From the NCBI GenBank assembly GCA_963718355.1, contig CAVQZA010000002.1:70210-134209 (forward strand): a DNA stretch of 64,000 nt, written 5' to 3'. The translations under genes and the position numbers were made by a program. Below the pieces are notes generated by a model. That model did not search any database. It was not told where the DNA came from and worked only from the letters and a program-made list of their open reading frames with translations. This DNA is from CAVQZA01 sp963718355. Lineage in GTDB: Bacteria > Actinomycetota > Thermoleophilia > Gaiellales > Gaiellaceae. Positions 1-8,648 of this stretch are shown piece by piece. Within the stretch, counting starts at the first letter, position 1, and each line of letters begins with the position of its first letter.

Positions 1-500
1 TCGAACGGCACCTCGGCGGCCTCGACGAGCGTCACCTCCGACCCGAGCGCCAGTGCGGTCGAGGCAACCTCGGTGCCGACGAACCCACTGCCGGCGATCG
101 CGAGCCGGACGCCAGGCCCGAGCCGCTCCCGCAGCTCGAGCGCGTCCGTGAGCGTCCGCAGGCCCTGCGGCCGGCGCAGGCGCGCGCCGGTCGCGAGCAC
201 GAACGAGTCCCAGGCGACCTCCTCGCCGCCCACGAGCGCGGTGCGGCCGTGAAGATCGACGGCCTCGACGCGGGCTCCGAGGCGCAGCTCGATTCTCCGC
301 TCGGCCCAGAACGGCGAGGGCCTGAGCGAGACGTCGTCACGTGACCCGCCGAGCAGCTCCTTCGAGAGCGCGGGCCGCTCGTAGGGCTCGTGAGGCTCGT
401 CGCCGGCGAGGATGATCCGTCCGTCGAATCCCTCCGACCGAAGCGTCTCGGCGCAGCGGGAGCCGGCCAGGCCGGCCCCCGCGATCAGGATGGTCTCCAT
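1..500 (-). CDS. NAD(P)H-dependent ferredoxin reductase, FAD protein (partial, runs off left edge)
   Basis: The minus frame is open from an ATG at 500 to the window edge, giving about 166 residues. The N-terminus carries an FAD-binding Rossmann motif (ILIAGAGLAGSRCAETLR), followed by YERPALSKELL, which is typical of rubredoxin/ferredoxin reductases of the ThcD/RhdA type. A second glycine-rich motif (IAGSGFVGTEVA, near residues 140-151) begins the NAD(P)H-binding domain. It starts 1 bp after the ferredoxin stop, so it is the last visible gene of the redox operon and should reduce that ferredoxin. The C-terminal half lies outside the window. The family call is firm; the physiological acceptor is inferred from context. 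Confidence 0.85.
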   Translation of the reverse strand, partial: METILIAGAGLAGSRCAETLRSEGFDGRIILAGDEPHEPYERPALSKELLGGSRDDVSLRPSPFWAERRIELRLGARVEAVDLHGRTALVGGEEVAWDSFVLATGARLRRPQGLRTLTDALELRERLGPGVRLAIAGSGFVGTEVASTALALGSEVTLVEAAEVPF

Positions 501-501
501 C

Positions 502-699
502 TCAGGCCGCTTCCATGAGCTGGATGGCGATCGCGCCCATCGGGCACGAGTCGGCCGCGTCGAGCACGGCCTCGTCGTCGCTCTCACCGACGCGGAGCCT
601 CGCGGTTCCGCCTTCGAGCTCGAAGATCTCGGGTGCGAGCTCGGCGCAGCTGCCGAAGCCGCTGCAGAGGGACTGGTCGATCACGATGCGGTAGGTCAT
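502..699 (-). CDS. Small Fe-S ferredoxin (3Fe-4S type)
   Basis: A 65-residue ferredoxin. Cysteines at 12, 18 and 52 form C-x5-C plus a C-terminal SCPMGAI motif. The usual second and third cysteines of a 4Fe-4S site are missing, which is the pattern of 3Fe-4S ferredoxins that feed cytochromes P450 or oxygenases. The ATG overlaps the stop of the upstream membrane protein (ATGA), and a GGAG ribosome-binding site lies 7 bases before it. It sits between a heme-type membrane protein and a ferredoxin reductase, so it probably shuttles electrons between them. No P450 gene is visible in the window. Confidence 0.9.
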   Translation of the reverse strand: MTYRIVIDQSLCSGFGSCAELAPEIFELEGGTARLRVGESDDEAVLDAADSCPMGAIAIQLMEAA

Positions 700-1256
700 G
701 GTGTTGCTCCTTTCGGGATGGGACGGTTGGAGAGAGGCCGGGCGAGCGCCCGGTAGGCGGTGGCCGTCGCTACCGAGGCGACTGCGCCGAGGTAGAGCGC
801 GAAGGCCCACGGCCGGGTCGTGTCCGTTCCGGACATGAGACCGTGGACGGTGGCGCCGGCGAAGATCGCGAACGTCGAGTAGTGGAGCCGCCGCCAGTTC
901 TTCGGGCCGATCCGCTTGCGCATCGAGAACGATGCGTAGACGAGGATCATCAGCTCGGCCGTGAGCACGCCGATCGCGGTCGCGACGGGACGGTACGACG
1001 AGGTGAACGGGACCACGAGCGCCCAGACGGGCATCCGCACGGTCTGGTCGAGCACGAGCGCCGTGCCGTGGATCGCGAGCGCACCGAGCCCGAGCAGGGC
1101 CAGCGTCCGGTGCGTGTCGACGATCGCGGCCGGCTTCAGCGAGCGGAACGGCCGCGACTTGACCACGAGCCCCGCGAGCACCGACAGCGTCAGGAGGACG
1201 TAGGCGGTGAAGCCGGCCGAGCGGGCCAGGAGCCAGAAGGTCGGATCGTGGGTCAT
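696..1256 (-). CDS. Ferric-reductase-like transmembrane protein
   Basis: A 186-residue integral membrane protein with about five hydrophobic segments. Histidines lie in or next to the helices (VDTHRTLALL, AIHGTALVL, RRLHYSTFAIF, ATVHGLMSG), as in the heme-binding ferric-reductase-like domain (MsrQ/YedZ relatives). The motif SMRKRIGPKNWRRLHY between helices is typical. No FAD or NAD domain is attached, so electrons must come from a partner; the ferredoxin and reductase downstream in the same operon are the obvious candidates. It overlaps apbE by 4 bases and the ferredoxin gene by 4. The family call is good; the electron acceptor is unknown. Confidence 0.85.
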   Translation of the reverse strand: MTHDPTFWLLARSAGFTAYVLLTLSVLAGLVVKSRPFRSLKPAAIVDTHRTLALLGLGALAIHGTALVLDQTVRMPVWALVVPFTSSYRPVATAIGVLTAELMILVYASFSMRKRIGPKNWRRLHYSTFAIFAGATVHGLMSGTDTTRPWAFALYLGAVASVATATAYRALARPLSNRPIPKGATP

Positions 1257-2059
1257 CCGAGCCCTCCCTCGAGGATCGCGCGGCCGTCCGACATGACGAG
1301 CACGCGGGGGACATCGACCTCGCCGCCGAGGAAGGCGATCTTCGCCAGCACTTCGGCCTCGACCGCGCTTCGGGCGACGACGGTCACGCGCAGCAACGCG
1401 CTTCTCGCCGGCCGGCCGGTGGCGGGATCGATCAGGTGGTGGAGCTCTTCGCCGCCCCGGCTCCAGCGCCGCCGGTCGCGGCCGGACGTGGCGATCGCGC
1501 CGCCGGCCAGCTCGAGCGTGACGGAGCCGTCGATACCCACCGGCCAGGCGCCGCCGCGAACGGCGAGGTCGCCGCCCGCGTTGACGAGACAGGGGCCGTA
1601 GGCGGCGAGCAGCTCGACCGCGCGGTCGACGGCGTAGCCCTTGGCGATCCCGCCGAGGTCGAGGTGCGTTTCCGGCTCGAGCTCGATCCGGGCCCCGGCG
1701 ATTCGGATACCGCCGCCGCAGCGGGCGCCGCCGCTCGTCGCGGGTCCGTCCGTCGGGACGAGCTCGAACGAGCGGTCGTAGCCCGCCGCGACGACGGCGT
1801 CGAGCACGGTCGGGTCGAACAGCCCGCTGCTCCGCTCCCGGGCCTCGACGGCCAGCGCGGTGACGCGGAGCAGGTCGGGGCCGGCCTCGACGGAGCCCTC
1901 GCGGTTGAGGCGCGAGAGCTCCGAGTCGGGCCGGAAGCGGGACAGCAGTGCCTCGAGCCGCTCGAACTCGGCCTCGACTCGCGCGAACCCATCGCGCGGA
2001 TCGCCGTCGAGCAGGCACTCGACCGTCGTCCCCATCGCATGGAACTCGTGACGCTCCAT
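1253..2059 (-). CDS. apbE: ApbE-family FAD:protein FMN transferase
   Basis: The protein has 268 residues from ATG 2059; a GTG at 2062 would add one. ApbE transfers FMN from FAD to a Thr or Ser of an electron-transport protein. Family features are HEFHAMGTTVE at the start, ELSRLNREG, the GLFDPTVLDAV segment, DLGGIAKGYAVDRA, LVNAGGDLAV and HHLIDPATGRPA with the metal-binding aspartate. No lipoprotein signal is visible, so it may act in the cytoplasm or be exported by an unrecognised route. Its start overlaps the upstream stop (TGATG). No classical FMN_bind acceptor motif is found in the visible operon. Confidence 0.9.
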   Translation of the reverse strand: MERHEFHAMGTTVECLLDGDPRDGFARVEAEFERLEALLSRFRPDSELSRLNREGSVEAGPDLLRVTALAVEARERSSGLFDPTVLDAVVAAGYDRSFELVPTDGPATSGGARCGGGIRIAGARIELEPETHLDLGGIAKGYAVDRAVELLAAYGPCLVNAGGDLAVRGGAWPVGIDGSVTLELAGGAIATSGRDRRRWSRGGEELHHLIDPATGRPARSALLRVTVVARSAVEAEVLAKIAFLGGEVDVPRVLVMSDGRAILEGGLG

Positions 2060-2412
2060 CACGACGTCTTCGTGATCGTCAGGGGCGGCAGGGTGACGAC
2101 CCTGACGCTCGGCTGTGCGGACTGCACGGGCTGTGCGGCTTGCACCGGCTGGGAGATCTGGACCTGCTGGGCCTGTCGCGCCGACTGCGCCGCGATCAGC
2201 TGCGAGCGCTTCGCGGCCACGGCCCGTTCGCGCAGGATCGTGTTGACGAGCGCTGTCTCTCGCTTCAGCGCCTGCTCCCGCAGCGCGATCAGCTGGAGCT
2301 GCGGGCTCGCCGCCGGGGTCGCCCAGGGATGGGCGGCGACGGCGGCCCAGGAGAGGAAGAGCACGAGGACGCCGATCGCAGCGGCGTAGAGCCGGCCCAC
2401 GTGGTTAGTCAT
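2059..2412 (-). CDS. Small membrane-anchored protein of unknown function
   Basis: A 117-residue protein with one N-terminal hydrophobic segment (about residues 7-27), then a charged Q/A/R-rich stretch that probably forms a coiled coil (about 38-78). The C-terminus is rich in Gln, Pro and Val, with QPVQAAQPVQSAQP repeats. Its architecture resembles the upstream neighbour, and the two may be diverged paralogues. It overlaps that neighbour by 8 bases and apbE by 3, so it is co-translated with the redox operon. No cofactor-binding motif (CxxCH or a flavinylation site) is visible. Its function is unknown; scaffolding of the membrane redox complex is one possibility. Confidence 0.7.
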   Translation of the reverse strand: MTNHVGRLYAAAIGVLVLFLSWAAVAAHPWATPAASPQLQLIALREQALKRETALVNTILRERAVAAKRSQLIAAQSARQAQQVQISQPVQAAQPVQSAQPSVRVVTLPPLTITKTS

Positions 2413-2806
2413 CGAGGCCACCACCGCCACTCGACGCAGAGGCGTCGCGGGACTCGGACTCGCCACCGGCGCGGTGCTTGTGGATCACGATCGGGGCCGG
2501 ACGGACGTAGACGACGCGCTGCGCACCCGTCGCGGCCGGAACGGCAGCGGGCCCGAGAGCCGCCGGTGCCTGTGGCAGCGATGCGGCAGCGGGAGCGACT
2601 GCCGCCGCCGGGGCGGGCGACGTGGCCAAAGCCTTGCGAAGCGCGGCCTCGCCTGCGGCGAGTTGCCGCTGCTTCTGGGCGATCACCGCCGCGCTCTGCT
2701 TCTGGGCGGCGGCGCCGAGCTGGGTCGTCCGCGTCACCGCAAAGGTTCCTGCCAGCGCCGCGAATCCGATCATCAGGGCGATCAGCAGGGCATTGATCCG
2801 TGTCAT
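2405..2806 (-). CDS. Small membrane-anchored protein, first gene of the redox operon
   Basis: A 133-residue protein starting at ATG 2806, with a good AGGTGA ribosome-binding site. It has one N-terminal hydrophobic helix (about residues 5-25), a Q/K/A-rich coiled-coil-like segment (about 30-65), an Ala/Pro-rich linker, and a tail with VVYVRPAPIVIHKH followed by a Ser/Gly-rich end. No known domain is recognised. It heads the minus-strand operon and faces the response regulator gene across an intergenic region with phased repeats, so it is probably controlled by that two-component system. The function is not known. Confidence 0.7.
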   Translation of the reverse strand: MTRINALLIALMIGFAALAGTFAVTRTTQLGAAAQKQSAAVIAQKQRQLAAGEAALRKALATSPAPAAAVAPAAASLPQAPAALGPAAVPAATGAQRVVYVRPAPIVIHKHRAGGESESRDASASSGGGGLDD

Positions 2807-2861
2807 GAAGCTCACCTCCAAGTTCGACTTCCTCGACCGTAGGGCCGGGCTCGATAGAGGT

Positions 2862-2912
2862 GGGCAAGCGTCGGGTAAGTCTTCGCCAGGGTTCGGTAAG
2901 AGTTCGGGAAAG
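2862..2912. promoter_or_regulatory. Phased GGNNAAG repeats, candidate OmpR-type operator
   Basis: Four similar 7-mers lie on the plus strand: GGGCAAG (2862), GGGTAAG (2873), CGGTAAG (2894) and GGGAAAG (2906), spaced 11, 21 and 12 bases. Response regulators with OmpR/PhoB winged helices typically bind direct repeats with an 11-base period. The site lies between the redox operon and a two-component system, so it could control both. The binding role is inference. Confidence 0.5.
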
Positions 2913-2952
2913 TGCCGAAGCTCGCCGCGGCGGTTTCCGCGAGGATGCAGGG

Positions 2953-3609
2953 ATGAAGGTCTTGCTCGTCGAGGACGAGGATTCGATCGCCGAGCCGCTC
3001 GCGGAGGGTCTGCGCCGCGAGGGGTTCACCGTCGAGCGCGCCGCCACGGGCGCCGAGGCGCTCGCCGCGGGCCCGGCCGACGTCGTCCTCCTCGACCTGC
3101 GCCTCCCCGACACGGACGGCTACGCGGTCTGCCGCGGCCTGCGCGAGCGCTCGGACGTGCCGATCATCATGGTCACCGCGCGCGGGGAGGAGGTCGACAA
3201 GGTGATCGGCCTCGAGCTCGGCGCGGACGACTACGTGGTGAAGCCGTTCGGCCTCCGCGAGCTGATCGCCCGCATCCACGCCGTCACGCGGCGCAACCAG
3301 CCGGCGCCCGCCGCGGGGCCGCTGCGCGTCGGCGCGCTCGAGGTGGACGTCCGCACGCACCGCGCGCTCCTGGACGGCGCCGAGCTCGCGCTCACCGCGA
3401 AGGAGTTCGACCTCCTCGCCGCCCTTGCCGCCGAGCCGGGCGCAGCCGTCACGCGGCAGCAGCTGCTCCGCCAGGTCTGGGACACCGACTGGTACGGGCA
3501 GACGAAGACGATCGACGTCCATGTCGGCTCGCTGCGCCGCAAGCTCGGCGACCCGGGCTGGATCGAGACCGTGCGCGGCGTCGGCTTCCGCCTGCGGCCC
3601 GCGCCGTGA
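2953..3609 (+). CDS. OmpR/PhoB-family response regulator
   Basis: The protein has 218 residues. The receiver domain (1-115) has acidic residues E7 and D8, phospho-acceptor D48 (VVLLDLRLPD), T75 and K97 (DDYVVKPFG). The winged-helix DNA-binding domain (about 125-218) carries LTAKEFDLLAAL and the recognition-helix region KTIDVHVGSLRRKL. The ATG at 2953 is preceded by GAGG. Its stop overlaps the GTG of the sensor kinase gene (GTGA), giving a standard pair. It is divergent from the redox operon, with phased repeats in between, which suggests autoregulation and control of that operon. The signal is unknown. Confidence 0.93.
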   Translation: MKVLLVEDEDSIAEPLAEGLRREGFTVERAATGAEALAAGPADVVLLDLRLPDTDGYAVCRGLRERSDVPIIMVTARGEEVDKVIGLELGADDYVVKPFGLRELIARIHAVTRRNQPAPAAGPLRVGALEVDVRTHRALLDGAELALTAKEFDLLAALAAEPGAAVTRQQLLRQVWDTDWYGQTKTIDVHVGSLRRKLGDPGWIETVRGVGFRLRPAP

Positions 3610-4904
3610 GTCGCCGGCTGCTCCTCACGTACGTCGGGCTGGCGCTGCTGATCCTGCTCGTGCTCGAGGTGCCGCTCGGGATCGCCTACGGCCGCAACGA
3701 GCGCGGCGACCTGACCGGAAAGGTCGAGCGGGACGCGGTCGCGATCGCCTCGCTCTCGGAGGACGCGATCCAGGGCCGGGGCAGCCTCGCGCCCGTCGGC
3801 GCTCTCGCGGCCCGCTACCAGCGTGACACGGGCGGCCGCGTCGTGCTCGTCGGCCGGCAGGGAGTGTCGGTCGTCGACTCGGGCGCCGCGGTGCCGCGGG
3901 ACTTCGCCACGCGCCCGGAGATCGCGGCGGCGCTGAAGGGCAACGTCGCCACCGGCGTCCGCTACTCGCACACGCTGCACACGAACCTCCTCTACGTCGC
4001 CGAGCCCGTCGCCTCGGGCGGTGTGGTGCACGGTGCCGTGCGGATCACGTATCCGACCTCGGCCGTCGACGCGCGGGTGACTCGCTACTGGCTGATGCTC
4101 GGCGCGATCGCCGGGCTCGTGCTCCTGCTCGCGGCGGTCGTCGGGCTGATCCTCGCGCGCTCGGTCACCCGTCCCCTGCACGCGCTCGAGCAGGCGGCCG
4201 GCGAGGCCGGCGGAGGCGACCTCTCGGTCCGCGCACCGGAGGCAGGGCCGCCCGAGGTGCGCTCGCTCGCGGTCTCCTTCAACGAGATGGTGAGGAGGCT
4301 CGAGGAGCTCGTCGGCGCGCAGGAGGTCTTCGTCGCCGACGCGTCGCACCAGCTGAGGACTCCGCTCACCGCGCTCCGGCTCCGGCTCGAGAACGGCGAC
4401 GTCGACGGTGCGCTGCCGGAGGTCGAGCGGCTGTCTCGGCTCGTGGACGGCCTGCTTGCGCTCGCCCGCGCCGAGGCTGCTCCCGCCGAGATCGTCGAGC
4501 TCGCCACGGCGGTCGCAAACCGGCTCGACGCCTTCGTCCCGCTCGCCGACGAGCGTGGCGTCCACCTCGAGTCGCGCGTTGCGGGACGCGTCCTCGTCGG
4601 CCCCGACCGGCTCGGCCAGGCGCTCGACAACCTGTTCGCGAACGCGCTGGCTGTCGCCCCGGCAGGAACCACGGTGACGGTCTCCGGCGGGCCCGAGGCT
4701 CTGCACGTCGAGGATCACGGCCCGGGGATGACCCCCGAGGATCGCGCTCGCGCGTTCGACCGGTTCTGGTCGAAGGGGAGCGGCTCCGGGCTCGGGCTCC
4801 CGATCGTGAAGCGCCTGATCGAGCTTGACGGCGGCTCCGTCGAGCTGCGGGACGCTCCGGGCGGCGGGCTCGACGTCGTGCTCCGACTCCGCCCGGCGCT
4901 GTGA
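3606..4904 (+). CDS. Sensor histidine kinase
   Basis: The protein has 432 residues. Transmembrane helix 1 spans about 5-28, an extracytoplasmic sensor domain about 29-160, helix 2 about 161-184 and HAMP about 185-237. The H-box FVADASHQLRTPLTAL holds His248, and the ATPase domain has an N-box (LDNLFANAL), a G1 box (VEDHGPGMT), an F-box (FDRFW) and a G2 box (GSGLGLPIV). The N-box reads NLFANA where NLLDNA-like sequences are usual, a mild deviation. The GTG start overlaps the response regulator stop by 4 bases. The sensor domain has no recognised ligand motif, so the stimulus cannot be named. Confidence 0.92.
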   Translation: MSRRLLLTYVGLALLILLVLEVPLGIAYGRNERGDLTGKVERDAVAIASLSEDAIQGRGSLAPVGALAARYQRDTGGRVVLVGRQGVSVVDSGAAVPRDFATRPEIAAALKGNVATGVRYSHTLHTNLLYVAEPVASGGVVHGAVRITYPTSAVDARVTRYWLMLGAIAGLVLLLAAVVGLILARSVTRPLHALEQAAGEAGGGDLSVRAPEAGPPEVRSLAVSFNEMVRRLEELVGAQEVFVADASHQLRTPLTALRLRLENGDVDGALPEVERLSRLVDGLLALARAEAAPAEIVELATAVANRLDAFVPLADERGVHLESRVAGRVLVGPDRLGQALDNLFANALAVAPAGTTVTVSGGPEALHVEDHGPGMTPEDRARAFDRFWSKGSGSGLGLPIVKRLIELDGGSVELRDAPGGGLDVVLRLRPAL

Positions 4905-4953
4905 GGGTCCGTCCGGACCCGGTTCCTATACTCCGACCGCCCTGGCCGGAACG

Positions 4954-7050
4954 ATGACAGCGACCCGTCTCCCGACGGGCTTCGGCAGCCTGGACCAACC
5001 CGAGTCCTGGCCTCCGCCACGCTTCAGACCGCGCCCGGAGCTGCTCGCGGCGTCGATCGACACCGTGCCCGGCGTCGGGGTCACGATCCGCCGCCGGCTG
5101 CAGAAGCTCGGGCTCGGGACGATGGGCGACCTGCTCACGCACCGGCCGTTTCGCTACGAACAGCCGGTCGCGCTGCGGCAGATCTCGGATCTCTTCGGCG
5201 ACGAGGAGGTGGCGATCGAGGGCAAGGTGCTCTCGGTGAGCGTCCGCAGGCCGCGGCGCGGGCTGACGATTCTCGAGGCGGTCGTCTCGGACGGCACGTC
5301 CGCGATCAGGGCCGCGTGGTTCAACCAGGGCTGGCTCAGGGATCGCCTGGAGCCCGGCACCTTCGTGCGCCTGCGCGGCCAGACGAGCCGCTACGGCTTC
5401 AACGTGAAGAGCTTCGACATCGGCGAGGAGTCGAGCGCGACCGCCGACTTCGCGCCCGTCTACCCGAGCGGCGAGGACGTGCCGCCGAAGCGGCTGCGCG
5501 AGCTCGTGGAGGCGGCACTTCCGCTCGCGGTGTTCGTACCCGATCCGCTTCCCGCGGCGCTGAAGGCGCAGGAAGGCATGCCGTTCCGCGACGACGCGCT
5601 TCACGCGCTGCATCAGCCGCGCTCGCTCGAGGAGGCCGAGGCCGGTCGCCGCCGGCTCGCCTTCGACGAGCTGCTCGTGCTCCAGATCGGCCTCGCGCAG
5701 CGCGCGCAGGAGCGAGAGGCGACGATCGCGCCGGCCCTCGGTGAGCCCGGCGAGCTGATCGACCGCTATCGCGCGGCGCTGCCGTTCACGCTCACCGAGC
5801 ATCAGGAGCGCGCTATCTCCGAGGTTGACGGCGACCTTGCACGCGGCGTGCCGATGCAGCGTCTCCTCCAGGGCGACGTGGGCTCCGGGAAGACCGCCGT
5901 CGCGCTCTACGCGCTGCTCCGCGCGGTCGAGCGCGGACGTCAGGGTGCGCTCATGGCGCCGACGGAAACCCTCGCCGAGCAGCACTTTCTCACGCTGGAT
6001 CCCATCTGCGCCGAGCTCTCGGTTCCGATCGTGCTGCTCACGAGCTCGCTGCCCGCGAAGGAGCACGCCGCGGCCCGCGCACGGCTCGCGAGCGGCGAGG
6101 CGGCGATCGCCGTGGGCACGCACGCGCTGATCCAGAGCGGGGTCGACTTCGCCGATCTCGCCGTCGCCGTCGTCGACGAGCAGCACCGCTTCGGCGTCGA
6201 GCAGCGGCGCGCACTCTCGGAGGGGCGCGGCCCGCACGTCCTGCACATGACGGCCACGCCCATCCCGCGCACGCTCGCGCTGACCGTCTACGGCGACCTG
6301 CAGATCAGCGAGATCGCGAAGCCACCGGCGAACCGTGTTCCCGTGGTAACACGGTGGATCACGCAGGACAAAGCGTCGGCGGCGTACACGCGCCTGCGGC
6401 GGCTCCTCGACGAGGGGCGCCAGGCCTACGTCGTGTGCCCGCTGATCGAGGCGTCCGAGACGTCCGTCGCCCGCGCGGCCGAGGACGAGGCCGATCGCCT
6501 GCGCCGCGCCGAGCTCGAGGGCTACCGCGTCGGCTGTCTCCACGGTCGCATCAAGCCACGCGAGCGGCGCGACCTGATGGCGCGCTTCAAGGCGGGCGAG
6601 CTCGACGTGCTCGTCGCGACGACGGTGATCGAGGTCGGCGTCGATGTCCCGAACTCCACGGTGATGATCGTGCAGGAGGCCGACCGCTTCGGCCTCGCCC
6701 AGCTGCACCAGCTGCGGGGCCGCGTCGGCCGCGGCTCCGACCAGTCGTACTGCCTGCTCGTCTCGCGCCCGAAGGAGGAGCTCACCGAGGCCGCCGCCGC
6801 GCGGCTCGAGGCGCTCGTGAAGACGAACGACGGCTTCGAGCTCGCCGAGGTCGACCTCGACCTGCGCGGCTCGGGTCACCTGCTCGGCACGCGCCAGGCG
6901 GGCCTCTCGGACTTCCATTTCGCGCGCCTGCGGGCCGACCGCGCGCTGCTCGAGCGGGCGCGCGCCGCCGCGGGCGCCTTCGTGGACGACGACGGCCCGC
7001 TGAACGACGAGGTGCAGCGGGTGTTTGGCGACGCCGCCGTCGCGGCTTAG
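4954..7050 (+). CDS. recG: ATP-dependent DNA helicase RecG
   Basis: The protein has 698 residues, the usual RecG length. It remodels stalled replication forks and Holliday junctions. The N-terminal wedge/OB domain includes IDTVPGVGVTIRRRLQKLG and the beta-rich region up to about residue 180. Helicase motifs follow: Walker A GDVGSGKT (about 307-314), APTETLAEQH, the RecG-type DEQHRFGVEQR (about 408), MTATPIPRTLA, and C-terminal TTVIEVGVDVPN and HQLRGRVGRG. The ATG at 4954 is chosen because upstream in-frame sequence overlaps the kinase gene. The rsmD ATG follows directly on the recG TAG. Confidence 0.97.
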   Translation: MTATRLPTGFGSLDQPESWPPPRFRPRPELLAASIDTVPGVGVTIRRRLQKLGLGTMGDLLTHRPFRYEQPVALRQISDLFGDEEVAIEGKVLSVSVRRPRRGLTILEAVVSDGTSAIRAAWFNQGWLRDRLEPGTFVRLRGQTSRYGFNVKSFDIGEESSATADFAPVYPSGEDVPPKRLRELVEAALPLAVFVPDPLPAALKAQEGMPFRDDALHALHQPRSLEEAEAGRRRLAFDELLVLQIGLAQRAQEREATIAPALGEPGELIDRYRAALPFTLTEHQERAISEVDGDLARGVPMQRLLQGDVGSGKTAVALYALLRAVERGRQGALMAPTETLAEQHFLTLDPICAELSVPIVLLTSSLPAKEHAAARARLASGEAAIAVGTHALIQSGVDFADLAVAVVDEQHRFGVEQRRALSEGRGPHVLHMTATPIPRTLALTVYGDLQISEIAKPPANRVPVVTRWITQDKASAAYTRLRRLLDEGRQAYVVCPLIEASETSVARAAEDEADRLRRAELEGYRVGCLHGRIKPRERRDLMARFKAGELDVLVATTVIEVGVDVPNSTVMIVQEADRFGLAQLHQLRGRVGRGSDQSYCLLVSRPKEELTEAAAARLEALVKTNDGFELAEVDLDLRGSGHLLGTRQAGLSDFHFARLRADRALLERARAAAGAFVDDDGPLNDEVQRVFGDAAVAA

Positions 7051-7583
7051 ATGCGCATCATCGCGGGCTCCCGCAAGGGCCACGGCCTCATCGCGCCGAA
7101 GGGCCTCGACACGCGCCCGACCGGTGACCGGGTGCGGGAAGCCGCCTTCAACCTGATCGGCCCGGTCGACGACGCGGTCGTGCTCGACCTCTTCGCCGGC
7201 TCGGGCGCGATGGGGCTCGAAGCGCTCTCCCGCGGCGCCGAGCGCGCCGTCTTCGTCGAGTCCGACCGCGACGCCGTCCGCGCGATCGAGGCGAACCTCG
7301 ACAAGCTCGGCCTGCTCGGGACGGTCACGCGCAGCGACGCCGTGCGCGCCGTGGCGCAGGAGGCCGCGGCGGGCAGAAGCTACGATCTGGTGCTCGTCGA
7401 CCCGCCCTACCGGATGCTTGCGGACCTGATGCCCCGACTCCAGCGCCACCTCGCCGCCGTGCTCGCGCCCGACGGCCTCCTCGTCGTCGAGTCGGACGCA
7501 CGCCACGAACCGGCGCTCGAGGGTCTCGCCCTGCGCACGAGCCGCCGCTACGGCTCCGCGCGCCTGACGCTCTTCGAGCACGC

Positions 7584-7587
<4 letters not shown>
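7051..7587 (+). CDS. rsmD: 16S rRNA (guanine(966)-N(2))-methyltransferase RsmD
   Basis: A 178-residue SAM-dependent methyltransferase that modifies G966 of 16S rRNA in the assembled 30S particle. It opens with the family signature MRIIAGSRKGHGL and RPTGDRVREAAFN. The SAM site is VLDLFAGSGAMGLEALSRGA, and the catalytic motif is VDPPY (Asp at about 117). It lies between recG and coaD, the usual order in Gram-positive bacteria and actinobacteria. Its stop overlaps the GTG of coaD (GTGA), so the two are translationally coupled. Confidence 0.96.
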
Positions 7588-8099
<512 letters not shown>

Positions 8100-8113
8100 A
8101 ATCAGGAGAACCC

Positions 8114-8614
8114 ATGGACGTCCTCGTACTGATCGACAAGCTCGACGATCTCGTGCACAACGCGAAGGCCGTGCCCCTTACCGACCAGGTACGGATCGAT
8201 CGCGAGGAGATCTACGACATCCTCGACCAGATGCGGGCGACGATTCCCGAGGAGATCAAGCAGGCGCGCTGGATCGTCAAGGAGCGCCAGGAGATGCTCG
8301 CCGAGGCCAAGCGCGAATGCGATCGGATCCTCCAGGAGGCGCGCGAGCAGGCCGTGCGCGAGGCCTCGCAGACCGAGATCGTGAAGCTTGCCGAACGGCA
8401 GGCGCAGGACATCGTCGACGAAGCTCGCCGCCAGGCGCGGGAGACCCGCCTCGAGATGGAGGACTGGGCTGACGGCATTCTCTCGACGCTCGAGGTCAAC
8501 CTCGACAAGTTCCTCGGCGCCGTGAAGCGCGGCCGTGAGCGGCTCTCGGAGCGCTCGCAGGAGTCGGTCGTGGCCGGTGTCGGCCCCGCCGACGACGGCG
8601 ACGAGCCGTACTAA
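8114..8614 (+). CDS. sepIVA: SepIVA-like DivIVA-family coiled-coil protein
   Basis: A 166-residue protein that is mostly helix. A short N-terminal region (MDVLVLIDKLDDLVHNAKAV) with DREEIYDILDQMRATIPEEI is followed by a long charged coiled coil of about residues 45-150, resembling ATP-synthase b-subunit sequences. The DivIVA-like mycobacterial septation factor SepIVA has the same N-terminus and lies in a similar position before the DUF177-rnc-smc block. An AGGAG ribosome-binding site lies just upstream. A role in division or polar envelope synthesis is inferred from that homology; it could be annotated simply as an ATPase-like coiled-coil protein. Confidence 0.8.
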   Translation: MDVLVLIDKLDDLVHNAKAVPLTDQVRIDREEIYDILDQMRATIPEEIKQARWIVKERQEMLAEAKRECDRILQEAREQAVREASQTEIVKLAERQAQDIVDEARRQARETRLEMEDWADGILSTLEVNLDKFLGAVKRGRERLSERSQESVVAGVGPADDGDEPY

Positions 8615-8648
8615 CCGGCTCAGGCCCGGCGCGTCAACAGCTAGGGCC

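Noticed and set aside
4366..7581. Very long minus-strand open frame opposite recG and rsmD
   Set aside because: High GC creates long antisense frames; it is Arg/Glu/Asp-rich, has no motif and is opposite confirmed genes.
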